Origin: an uncultured Clostridia bacterium
GTDB taxonomy: Bacteria > Bacillota > Clostridia > Christensenellales > UBA1242
Length of the DNA stretch: 64,000 bases
NCBI GenBank assembly: GCA_944384395.1
Contig: CALWTD010000013.1
Coordinates: 37,326-101,325 of the forward strand
Direction of reading: 5' to 3'
Positions 57,019-64,000 of this stretch are shown piece by piece; within the stretch, counting starts at the first letter, position 1, and each line of letters starts with the position of its first letter. The translations under genes and the position numbers were made by a program. Below the pieces are notes generated by a model. That model was not told where the DNA came from. It made no database searches and saw nothing but the letters and a program-made list of their open reading frames with translations.

Positions 57019-58135
57019 ATATATTTTTTTGTTATTTGTAACTTTAATGTCTTGTTGCTTAATTTTTAATCCTTCAACAAATAATATTGCAATGGCACAA
57101 AATTCTGCTACTTCTATGATTGTAATTGAAGCAAACTCTAACAGAGTACTTATGAGTAGCAACGAAAATGCACCTCGTGCTAATGCTAGTACAACCAAAA
57201 TCGCAACTTTTTTAACTGTTTTAAAACATTGTAATAATTTTGATGAAGAAGTTAAAGTTGATGACAGAGCCATAGGTATACCAGGAACTTCTATATATCT
57301 AAAAAAAGGTGAAATTTTAACAGTTAGAGAATTATTATATGGCATGATGCTTGTTTCAGGAAATGATGCCGCTACTGCACTTGCTTTACATATATCAAAT
57401 TCAATTAGTGAATTTGCATCACTTATGACACAAGAAGCGTTAAATTGTGGTGCAAAAAATACAACTTTTAAAAATCCACACGGTTTAGATGAAGAAGGTC
57501 ATAAAACAACTGCATATGATCTTGCTCAAATTACAAGAGAATGTTATAAATATCCAATATTTGAAGAAGTTGTATCAACAAAAAATACCAAAATCCCAGA
57601 TAGTACAGGTAATGGTTATAGATATTTGCAAAACAAAAACAAATTACTTTGGTCGCTTGAAGGTTGCAATGGTGGTAAAACAGGTTTTACAAATGATGCA
57701 GGTAGATGTTTAGTTGCAAGTGCTAAAAGAAATAAAATGCATTTAATAAGTGTGGTTTTAAATTGTGGACCAATGTTTGAAGAAACGGCAATGCACATAG
57801 AAGATTGTTTTTCAAAATATCATATGTCAACAATTTTGCCACCATATAATTTTATTAGAACTATTGATATAACTGAAAGTGATACACAAAAAGTTAAAGT
57901 TTACACACAAAAAGGATTTATATATCCATTAACAGATGAAGAAGAGACAAGAATAAAAACCGAAATTAGTTTACCATCAAGCATAAAAGCTCCTATCAAA
58001 AAAGAGCAAATTGTTGGAGAAGTTAAAATATATCTTGATAAACACTTGCTATTTTGTGAAAAAATCTATACTATGGAAGATGTAAATTCTAATAAGGTTA
58101 TAGATAATTTCAAAAGGATTATTTCAAAATGGTGA
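57005..58135 (+). CDS. dacB: D-alanyl-D-alanine carboxypeptidase (DacB-like)
   Basis: A second secreted penicillin-binding carboxypeptidase. Signal peptide at residues 1-32, then active-site motifs STTK near residue 62, SGN in MLVSGNDAATAL near 119 and KTG in NGGKTGFTNDAGRC near 223. Length 376. Its place between gerW and rluB is that of the sporulation dacB of Firmicutes, which trims cortex peptidoglycan; spmA-spmB, usual companions, are absent. Confidence 0.92.
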   Translation: MKKNKYIFLLFVTLMSCCLIFNPSTNNIAMAQNSATSMIVIEANSNRVLMSSNENAPRANASTTKIATFLTVLKHCNNFDEEVKVDDRAIGIPGTSIYLKKGEILTVRELLYGMMLVSGNDAATALALHISNSISEFASLMTQEALNCGAKNTTFKNPHGLDEEGHKTTAYDLAQITRECYKYPIFEEVVSTKNTKIPDSTGNGYRYLQNKNKLLWSLEGCNGGKTGFTNDAGRCLVASAKRNKMHLISVVLNCGPMFEETAMHIEDCFSKYHMSTILPPYNFIRTIDITESDTQKVKVYTQKGFIYPLTDEEETRIKTEISLPSSIKAPIKKEQIVGEVKIYLDKHLLFCEKIYTMEDVNSNKVIDNFKRIISKW

Positions 58136-58139
58136 ACAA

Positions 58140-58841
58140 ATGAGAATTAATAAATATTTAGCATTATGTGGAGTGGCATCTCGTAGAAAAAGCGAACAGT
58201 TTATTGTTGATGGAAAAGTTAAATTAAATGGAAAAATTGTAACAAATCTTTCGACAGATGTTGACATAAAAAAAGATAAAATAGAGTTAGAAGGCAAAGA
58301 ACTATCTTTGCCTTCTAACTATGTTTATTATAAATTAAATAAACCAAAAGGATACCTTTGTACTGCAAGCGATGACAGGGGAAGAAAGACAATTTTTGAC
58401 ATAGTAAAAAGTGATACAAGATTGTTTTCAATTGGAAGGTTAGATTATGATACTGAAGGTTTACTTTTACTTACAAACGATGGAGATCTTGCTCAAAAAA
58501 TAAGCCATCCATCACACGAAACTGAAAAAGAGTATATAGTAAAAATAGAAGGAAATATTCTTGAAAGTGAACTTGCAGTTTTAAGAGCAGGAGTTGTAGA
58601 AAACGGCATAAAAATGCCAAAAGCAAAAGTTGAACTTCTTGGAATTGTAAATAACAATGCAAAATTAAGTGTAATAATTCATGAAGGACAAAATAGACAA
58701 ATTAGAAGAATGTTTGAAGCAATAAACAAGCCAATAAAAATGCTTAAAAGAATAAGAATTGGAAACATAAAACTCGGTGGTCTTCAAAGGGGCGAATATA
58801 AACCTTTAAATGATTATGAACTTTGTGAACTTTTAAGGTGA
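58140..58841 (+). CDS. rluB: Ribosomal large subunit pseudouridine synthase B family
   Basis: A 233-residue RsuA/RluB-type enzyme: an S4 RNA-binding domain (RINKYLALCGVASRRKSE) and the catalytic GRLDYDTEGLLLLTNDG motif with the active Asp near residue 103, then EGQNRQIRRMFEAI. It modifies rRNA, probably 23S. The gene overlaps the next frame region and is cotranscribed with dacB (4 nt apart). Confidence 0.94.
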   Translation: MRINKYLALCGVASRRKSEQFIVDGKVKLNGKIVTNLSTDVDIKKDKIELEGKELSLPSNYVYYKLNKPKGYLCTASDDRGRKTIFDIVKSDTRLFSIGRLDYDTEGLLLLTNDGDLAQKISHPSHETEKEYIVKIEGNILESELAVLRAGVVENGIKMPKAKVELLGIVNNNAKLSVIIHEGQNRQIRRMFEAINKPIKMLKRIRIGNIKLGGLQRGEYKPLNDYELCELLR

Positions 58842-58846
58842 GAATA

Positions 58847-60061
58847 ATGGATATAATTGTTATAGGTGGTGGAGCTAGTGGACTTATGAGTGCATATTCA
58901 TGTGCAAAAAGTGGACACAATGTAACCATATTAGAAAAAAATGAAAAAGTTGGTAAAAAGTTATATATAACAGGAAAAGGAAGATGTAATGTTACAAATT
59001 ATTGTAACACGCAAGAATTTTTTAATAATGTTGTAACTAATCAAAAATTTTTATATAGTTGTATAAATAATTTTACACCCTATGACACTATAAACTTTTT
59101 AGAACAATTTGGCATAAAAACCAAAATTGAAAGAGGAAATAGAGTTTTTCCAGAAAGTGATAAATCAAGTGATATAATAAAAGCATTGCAAAATGCTTGT
59201 ACAAATAACGGTGTAAAGATTGTTTTAAATCAGAATGTTGTTGATTGTTATAAAAATCAAAACAAATTTTTTGTTATAACAACTGATAAAAAATATTTAT
59301 GTGATGCTTTAATAATATGCACAGGTGGCAATTCTTACAAATCAACAGGAAGCGATGGTTTTGGATATAAATTAGCAAAAAAATTTGGTCACACAATAGT
59401 TGACATAAAACCTGCACTCTGTCCTATAAAGTTAAAAAACAAATGGGTAAAATCTGTAGAAGGATTATCATTAAAAAATGTTAAATTATCTGCTTATAGC
59501 AAAAATAAACTAATAAAAGAAGAATTTGGAGAAATGTTATTTACTTCAAATGGAATAAGTGGACCAATTGTGTTAACTATGTCAAGTTACATAAATAAAA
59601 TCAACGATATTGAATTATATTTGGATTTTAAACCTGCGCTCAATGAAAAAAAACTTGAAAATAGATTGCTTAGAGAATTTGATACAAATAAAAATAGTCA
59701 AATAAACACAGTGATGTATAATTTGTTACCAAAAAATTTTCTGGAAATTTTTTTGAATGTTTGTAAAATAGATAAGTTAAAAAAAGTTAATTCAATTACT
59801 ACTGAAGAAAGAAAAAAAATAATAAGCAATTTAAAAAATTTTAAACTAAATTTTGATAGTCTATACGACATTGATTATGCTATAATTACAAACGGGGGAG
59901 TAAATACAAAAGAAATAAATCCAAAATCAATGGAAAGCAAACTTGTTAAAAATCTTTTCTTTGCAGGCGAAATTTTAGATGTAGATGCTTTAACAGGAGG
60001 GTTTAACATTCAAATCGCACTCTCAACAGCAAATAGTGTAGGAAAAGGAGTTTTATTATGA
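58847..60061 (+). CDS. HI0933-family FAD-dependent oxidoreductase
   Basis: A 404-residue flavoprotein. The N-terminal dinucleotide fold MDIIVIGGGASGLMSAYSC, then KKLYITGKGRCNVTN near residue 42 (a family signature), ICTGGNSYKSTGSDGFGY near 165, TSNGISGPIVLTMSS and the FAD-closing FAGEILDVDALTGGFNIQIA near 370. The family includes BaiN-like proteins; most members have no known substrate. AGGTGAG precedes the ATG at 58847; the upstream in-frame GTG is inside that site. It overlaps cmk by 4 nt. Confidence 0.92.
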   Translation: MDIIVIGGGASGLMSAYSCAKSGHNVTILEKNEKVGKKLYITGKGRCNVTNYCNTQEFFNNVVTNQKFLYSCINNFTPYDTINFLEQFGIKTKIERGNRVFPESDKSSDIIKALQNACTNNGVKIVLNQNVVDCYKNQNKFFVITTDKKYLCDALIICTGGNSYKSTGSDGFGYKLAKKFGHTIVDIKPALCPIKLKNKWVKSVEGLSLKNVKLSAYSKNKLIKEEFGEMLFTSNGISGPIVLTMSSYINKINDIELYLDFKPALNEKKLENRLLREFDTNKNSQINTVMYNLLPKNFLEIFLNVCKIDKLKKVNSITTEERKKIISNLKNFKLNFDSLYDIDYAIITNGGVNTKEINPKSMESKLVKNLFFAGEILDVDALTGGFNIQIALSTANSVGKGVLL

Positions 60062-60714
60062 TTATTGCAATGGATGGTCCAGCAAGTGCAGGTAAAAGTA
60101 CGCTTGCAGTTATGACTGCAGATGCTTTAAATTTTCATTTTTTAAATACTGGCATGATTTTTAGGGCAATAGCATATTTAATAGACAAAAATAATATTGA
60201 TATAAAAAACAATGATGCTATTAAAAATATATTAGATACAACAAAAATAGAAATTAAATTTAAAAATAAAAATCAAATCGTTTTTGTTAATAAAGAAGAT
60301 ACAACCAAATATGTATCATTGCCTAAAATTGCAAGTTTGGCATCATTTTATTCTCAAAACCCAATTATTAGAGAAAAAGTAAGTGAGCTTCAACACGAAT
60401 TTGCAAACAAATTTGATGTTGTAATAGAAGGTCGTGACATTGGAACACAAGTTTTTCCAAATGCTGATTATAAATTTTTTGTAACGGCTAGTATTGAAGA
60501 AAGAGCAAAAAGAAGATATCAAACATTAAAGAATAATAATCCAGCATTAAAATTGCAAGATGTAAAAAAACAATTACAAGAGCGTGATTACAACGATATT
60601 CATAGAAAAATCAGTCCACTAATTCAAGCAAAAGATGCAATTGTTATTGATACTTCAAATGATACAATAGAACAAAGTTTAAATAAAATTTTAAATTGTA
60701 TAAAAGTGAGGTAA
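60058..60714 (+). CDS. cmk: Cytidylate kinase
   Basis: Phosphorylates CMP and dCMP. The P-loop is GPASAGKSTLAV near residue 6; NTGMIFRAIAYL, VIEGRDIGTQVFPNADYKFF and RKISPLIQAKDAIVIDTS are family blocks. Length 218 is normal. It is followed 1 nt later by plsC. Confidence 0.96.
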   Translation: MIIAMDGPASAGKSTLAVMTADALNFHFLNTGMIFRAIAYLIDKNNIDIKNNDAIKNILDTTKIEIKFKNKNQIVFVNKEDTTKYVSLPKIASLASFYSQNPIIREKVSELQHEFANKFDVVIEGRDIGTQVFPNADYKFFVTASIEERAKRRYQTLKNNNPALKLQDVKKQLQERDYNDIHRKISPLIQAKDAIVIDTSNDTIEQSLNKILNCIKVR

Positions 60715-60715
60715 T

Positions 60716-61288
60716 ATGTTTTATTGGTTTATAAAGATAATTGCATATATTCCGTTTTGGATATTGTATCCAGCACGATTAAAAAACAAAAAAAATTTAC
60801 CAAAGGGTAAATGCGTCATTATTGCAAATCATACAAGCAACATAGATCCTCTTTTACTTGTAAATATGATATGGAGAAAACAATATTGTGTTGCTAAAAA
60901 AGAATTGTTTAAAAATAAATTAATTAAAATTTTTTTAAAAGGTATGAATGCAATCCCTATTGATAGACAAAAAGTTGAAATATCAACAGTAAAAAAGTGT
61001 TTATCAGTATTAAAAAATAACAAAATTTTAACAATTTTTCCGGAAGGCACAAGAAATAAAACAAAAGAGCCACTGGGTGATATAAAGAGTGGTGCAAGCA
61101 TTTTTGCAACAAAATCTAATTCACCCATTGTCCCAATTTGGATAAAGAAAAAACCAAGACTATTTTGTTTTAATACCATAACAATAGGTAAACCTTTTTA
61201 TATAACAAAAGAAGAAAGTGAAAATGGTGATGAAATAATGAAAAATAAACTTTTAGAGTTACGAGCAACCGTTATAAACAAAAAATAA
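60716..61288 (+). CDS. plsC: 1-acyl-glycerol-3-phosphate acyltransferase PlsC
   Basis: Adds the second acyl chain to make phosphatidic acid, the product used by CdsA. Motif I is NHTSNIDPLL (H and D catalytic) near residue 38, and motif III is FPEGTRNK near residue 111. One N-terminal hydrophobic segment anchors it. Length 190 is at the short end. In many Clostridia ispH follows before rpsA; here it is missing. Confidence 0.95.
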   Translation: MFYWFIKIIAYIPFWILYPARLKNKKNLPKGKCVIIANHTSNIDPLLLVNMIWRKQYCVAKKELFKNKLIKIFLKGMNAIPIDRQKVEISTVKKCLSVLKNNKILTIFPEGTRNKTKEPLGDIKSGASIFATKSNSPIVPIWIKKKPRLFCFNTITIGKPFYITKEESENGDEIMKNKLLELRATVINKK

Positions 61289-61309
61289 CCACAGGTGTGG
61301 TTATTTTTA
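61283..61309 (+). terminator. plsC terminator
   Basis: Perfect 10-bp stem AAATAACCAC/GTGGTTATTT with loop AGGT and trailing Ts, overlapping the plsC stop. Confidence 0.85.
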
Positions 61310-61310
61310 T

Positions 61311-61340
61311 TAGACAAAAATGTTTTAGGTTTGTTATATT
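61311..61340 (+). promoter_or_regulatory. rpsA promoter
   Basis: TAGACA, 18-nt spacer, TATATT preceded by TGT (extended -10). Confidence 0.5.
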
Positions 61341-61369
61341 ATTATTAGATTGATTTGTTAGGAGAAAAA

Positions 61370-62398
61370 ATGGAAGAAGTTAAATTTGATTTAAACTCAA
61401 TAGACAAGACTTTTGCAAGATACAAAAAAAATGATATATTTGATGGTGTTGTTATATTAAAGCGTGAAGACGGAGTTGTTTTTAATATAGGAGGAAAGTC
61501 TGATGCATTTATAAATAAAAACGATTTTGTCGATTATAACCAAGTGAAAATAGGTGACAGGTTTAAAGTTGCAGTTCTTGGCACAAAAACTGAAGATGGA
61601 ATGATTGAAGTATCAAAAAAAATTGCAGATAACATAATTATTGGCTCAACAACTGCAGAAAAATTGAAAATTGGTTCAGAATTTTCATTTTATGTTACAG
61701 GAATAAAAAACAAAGCACTTATTTCAAAGTTAGGAATGTATAATATTGTTGTGCCACACGATGAAATTGATATTAATTTAAAAAATTTAAACTTTTATTT
61801 AAACAAACAACAAACAGGTATAGTAACCGAGATAAATAAAGAGCAAAAGCTTATTGTTTGCTCTATTAAATTATTAAAAGAACAAATAAAAGAAAGTCAA
61901 GAGAGTTTGTTTTGGAATAGCATTTTTATAAATAAAATTGTAAAAGGTAAAGTTGAAAAAATAATGCCATATGGTGCTTTTATTGATGTTGATGGTGTTT
62001 CTTGTTTTATTCATATTTCAGATTTAGCATATGAAAGAGTAAATAATGTTGCAGATTATCTTAAATTAAACGAATCATACAATTTTAGGGTTATTAAAGT
62101 AGATAAGCAAAATAAAAAAGTTTCTCTGGGTTTAAAACAACTTGGTGAAAATCCAAAAACGGCAATAATGAAAAAATTGCAAATTGGTGAAAAATATAAA
62201 GGAACAGTAATAAAAATATTGGCTTTTGGTGCAATTATTAAACTAGATGGATACAATGTAGATGGTTTGCTTCATGTAAGTGATGCAACCGAACACAACG
62301 ATAAAAGAATATACGAAATTGTAAAATTGGGGCAAAAAGTAGAAGTTGAAATAAAAAATATAGACACAGAAAAAGATAGAATTAGTTTTAAATTATAA
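61370..62398 (+). CDS. rpsA: S1 RNA-binding protein (ribosomal bS1 type, four domains)
   Basis: A 342-residue protein with four S1 domains: about 15-70 (FDGVVILKREDGVVFNIGGK), a degenerate second at 85-160, a third at 180-250 (VKGKVEKIMPYGAFIDVDGV, CFIHISDL) and a fourth at 265-342 (YKGTVIKILAFGAIIKLDGY, LLHVSDA). The third and fourth carry the RNA-binding GAF and HxSD features. The start at 61370 has AGGAG upstream. Clostridial S1 is often fused to or follows ispH; here ispH is absent. Confidence 0.92.
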   Translation: MEEVKFDLNSIDKTFARYKKNDIFDGVVILKREDGVVFNIGGKSDAFINKNDFVDYNQVKIGDRFKVAVLGTKTEDGMIEVSKKIADNIIIGSTTAEKLKIGSEFSFYVTGIKNKALISKLGMYNIVVPHDEIDINLKNLNFYLNKQQTGIVTEINKEQKLIVCSIKLLKEQIKESQESLFWNSIFINKIVKGKVEKIMPYGAFIDVDGVSCFIHISDLAYERVNNVADYLKLNESYNFRVIKVDKQNKKVSLGLKQLGENPKTAIMKKLQIGEKYKGTVIKILAFGAIIKLDGYNVDGLLHVSDATEHNDKRIYEIVKLGQKVEVEIKNIDTEKDRISFKL

Positions 62399-62424
62399 AA
62401 AAGAACTTGCATAAGTTCTTTTTT
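62397..62424. terminator. Bidirectional terminator between rpsA and the minus-strand gene
   Basis: Perfect 12-bp stem AAAAAAGAACTT/AAGTTCTTTTTT with loop GCAT, placed between two convergent stop codons. Confidence 0.9.
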
Positions 62425-62425
62425 G

Positions 62426-63001
62426 TTATTCGTCCAATTCTTTTTCAACTCTATTTATTTCATCTTGAATCTTTTTAATTGAAAGTTTTCTATTTAATTC
62501 GTCTAATTTCTTTTTTAATAACACTTCATCATCAAAATTTGGAGTGTCAGAAACAGAATCTATTGTAATAGTATTGTTACGGTATAACTTAGAAATTATT
62601 AATCCTAGCACAAAATTAACAATTAAAACAATTTGTGTTGCAAATATTAAACCAAGTGGCAAAATGTAAGAGAAATATAATGAAATGTCAATTTGTACTT
62701 TGTAGCAATATATGCCTAAAGCAATCAATGAAAGAAAACTTAAAATAAAAAATATGTAATACAACATTGCAATATAATATTTGTTATACAATTTTTTTGT
62801 TGCAATAAAATCTGACAAAATAAATATAAGTATTAAACATGATAAAGCAATTAAAGTTGCATCTAACCATAAAACATTATTTGATTTTGTTACTGTTTTA
62901 TCAACACACAAATACAAAGTACAAATTATAGCAATTACACTAAAAAAAGATATTGTTTTATATACTAATGTTAAAAGTTTTCTCTTTTGACCATTATCCA
63001 T
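62426..63001 (-). CDS. Membrane protein with C-terminal coiled coil, unknown
   Basis: A 191-residue protein with four hydrophobic segments (about 12-32, 45-65, 77-97, 108-135) followed by a charged C-terminal region of about 50 residues predicted to be coiled coil (KKKLDELNRKLSIKKIQDEI). I do not recognise it. AGGT lies 5 nt before the ATG on the minus strand. It is alone between convergent rpsA and divergent fabG-like genes. Confidence 0.65.
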   Translation of the reverse strand: MDNGQKRKLLTLVYKTISFFSVIAIICTLYLCVDKTVTKSNNVLWLDATLIALSCLILIFILSDFIATKKLYNKYYIAMLYYIFFILSFLSLIALGIYCYKVQIDISLYFSYILPLGLIFATQIVLIVNFVLGLIISKLYRNNTITIDSVSDTPNFDDEVLLKKKLDELNRKLSIKKIQDEINRVEKELDE

Positions 63002-63067
63002 AAAGACCTCACTTATAGTTTATTATAAATATATATTTAAATTTTGTCAATAAATACATTATTTTGC

Positions 63068-63096
63068 TTGAAGACTTTGAATCTTTGTATTAGTAT
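63068..63096 (+). promoter_or_regulatory. fabG-like gene promoter
   Basis: TTGAAG, 17-nt spacer, TAGTAT; the predicted leader is about 10 nt and just includes AGGAG. Confidence 0.6.
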
Positions 63097-63112
63097 AGTC
63101 ATAGGAGATAAA

Positions 63113-63844
63113 ATGAAAACAGTATTAATAACAGGAGCATCAAAAGGAATAGGACAACAAATTGCAAAACAGTTTGCACAAAAAGGATACAATGTTGCAA
63201 TAAATTATAATAAATCTGAAAACCAAGCTAAATCTTTATATAACGAAATAACATCTTTAAATACAAATGCAATATTAGTGAAAGCAGATATAAAAAATTT
63301 AAATGAAGTACAAAATATGATAAATGAGATAATTTCTTGTTTTGGACATATTGATGTTCTTGTAAATAATGCCGGAATAAGTTATAAAGGTCTTTTTATT
63401 GATGAAAACGATAAAATAACAAAAGAAATTATAGACACAAATTTATTAGGTGCTATTTATACATCAAAATATGTTCTACCTTATATGCTCAAAAATGGAA
63501 CTGGCAAAATTATAAATATATCTTCAATATGGGGAAATGTGGGGGCAAGTTTAGAAAGCACATATTCAGCTTCAAAAGCGGGAATAATTGGATTAACAAA
63601 ATCACTGGCAAAAGAATATGGTTATAATAATATATGCGTAAATTGTATTTGTCCTGGATTAATTGACACTGATATGAATAAAAACTTGTCAAAAACTGAA
63701 ATTGAAGAAATTATAAAACAAATACCTGCAAAAAGAATAGGAAAAACAGAAGATATTAGCAATTTAGTTTTATTCCTTGCAGAATGTACAGGAGATTATA
63801 TAACAGGACAAGTTATAACAGTTGATGGTGGGTTTACTTTATAA
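63113..63844 (+). CDS. SDR-family oxidoreductase, 3-oxoacyl-ACP reductase type
   Basis: A 243-residue classical short-chain dehydrogenase. NADP-binding TGASKGIGQQ near residue 9, NNAGISY near 86, the catalytic Ser in NISSIWG near 137, Tyr-x3-Lys in YSASKAG near 151, and the C-terminal GQVITVDGGFTL. It is closest to FabG, which reduces 3-oxoacyl-ACP, but no other fab gene is near, so another substrate is possible. The ATG at 63113 follows AGGAG; a longer frame from 63044 lies across the promoter. Confidence 0.9.
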   Translation: MKTVLITGASKGIGQQIAKQFAQKGYNVAINYNKSENQAKSLYNEITSLNTNAILVKADIKNLNEVQNMINEIISCFGHIDVLVNNAGISYKGLFIDENDKITKEIIDTNLLGAIYTSKYVLPYMLKNGTGKIINISSIWGNVGASLESTYSASKAGIIGLTKSLAKEYGYNNICVNCICPGLIDTDMNKNLSKTEIEEIIKQIPAKRIGKTEDISNLVLFLAECTGDYITGQVITVDGGFTL

Positions 63845-63896
63845 AAAAAGAGAGCAAAAAGATGTAACCCGTAGGGGTAAAATTGCTCTCTTTTTT
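63844..63896. terminator. Long bidirectional terminator between the SDR gene and tRNA-Thr
   Basis: A 14-bp perfect stem AAAAAAGAGAGCAA/TTGCTCTCTTTTTT encloses a 26-nt loop that itself contains a small ACCC/GGGT hairpin. T tracts exist on both strands, so it can end both the SDR gene and the tRNA. Confidence 0.8.
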
Positions 63897-63971
63897 GGAG
63901 CTAAGGGCGGGAATCGAACCCGGGACCTATTGATTACGAATCAATTGCTCTACCGACTGAGCCACATTAGC
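63896..63971 (-). tRNA. tRNA-Thr (anticodon CGT)
   Basis: On the minus strand a 76-nt cloverleaf: acceptor GCTAATG, D-arm GCTC/GAGC, anticodon stem ATTGA/TCAAT with loop TTCGTAA (anticodon CGT, Thr codon ACG), variable AGGTC, T-loop TTCGATT and encoded CCA. Two positions do not pair: T-C in the acceptor stem (position 6/67) and C-C at the base of the T-stem (49/65). The rest is canonical. Confidence 0.88.
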
Positions 63972-63975
63972 ATAT

Positions 63976-63998
63976 TAACAACATATTTTATGTTGTTA
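63976..63998. other. Inverted repeat upstream of the tRNA
   Basis: TAACAACATA/TATGTTGTTA, a perfect 10-bp stem with a 3-base loop, right before the 5' end of tRNA-Thr on the minus strand. It has no T tract inside the window. It may be a terminator or processing signal of the next unit. Confidence 0.4.
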
Positions 63999-64000
63999 GG

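Overview
This window comes from a very AT-rich, low-GC Gram-positive genome, most likely an anaerobic endospore-forming member of the Clostridia that I cannot place more precisely. The evidence is the complete spoIIIA operon, spoVM, spoIVB, spoIIM, gerW, purple DacF/DacB-type carboxypeptidases, Firmicute gene order throughout, AGGAG ribosome-binding sites, the standard genetic code (TGA is used as stop) and an OLE RNA/oapA locus. The DNA is chromosomal core. No insertion sequence, prophage or CRISPR array was seen.

Layout. 1-3948: end of feoB, a small divergent regulator/SLOG pair with repeated palindromic operators, and an unknown membrane protein. 4017-8856: der-plsY, then a class V aminotransferase divergent from a DUF3343 gene, and a U32 tRNA-hydroxylation gene. 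9001-13839: a hypothetical gene, pcrA-ligA, rpoZ. 13899-22670: priA-def-fmt-rlmN-rsgA-rpe-spoVM, rpmB on the other strand, yloU-yloV. 22776-29876: rpsB-tsf, frr, a small PASTA-like gene, uppS-cdsA-rseP, and a PolC-like protein that stops after its exonuclease domain. 29895-38112: rimP-nusA-ylxR-ylxQ-infB-rbfA-nrnA-truB and two metal-dependent hydrolase genes. 38182-49793: efp, spoIIIAA-AH, yqhY-nusB-xseA-xseB, OLE RNA, oapA, argR-recN. 49841-53765: spoIVB, spoIIM, punA, dacF. 53849-62398: an M50 protease, scpA-scpB, DUF2953 gene, gerW, dacB, rluB, a flavoprotein, cmk-plsC-rpsA. 62426-64000: an unknown membrane protein, fabG-like gene and tRNA-Thr.

How the genes work together: most encode translation, DNA replication and repair, envelope lipid and peptidoglycan synthesis, and the mother-cell programme of sporulation (the SpoIIIA channel, SpoIVB signalling protease, SpoVM coat anchor, cortex carboxypeptidases, GerW).

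The most notable points are: (1) a roughly 570-nt OLE-type RNA with its own promoter, a closing terminal helix and the adjacent oapA gene; (2) a stand-alone PolC N-terminal/OB/exonuclease protein at the polC locus with no polymerase domain; (3) absence of every MEP isoprenoid gene from four sites where Firmicutes often keep them; (4) absence of prpC-prkC from their usual place, with a tiny PASTA-like protein elsewhere; (5) terminator hairpins whose 3' arm also supplies the ribosome-binding site of the next gene; (6) promoters placed so close to the start codon that pcrA and the M50 gene look leaderless. All identifications are from reading the sequence and remembered family features; no database search was run.
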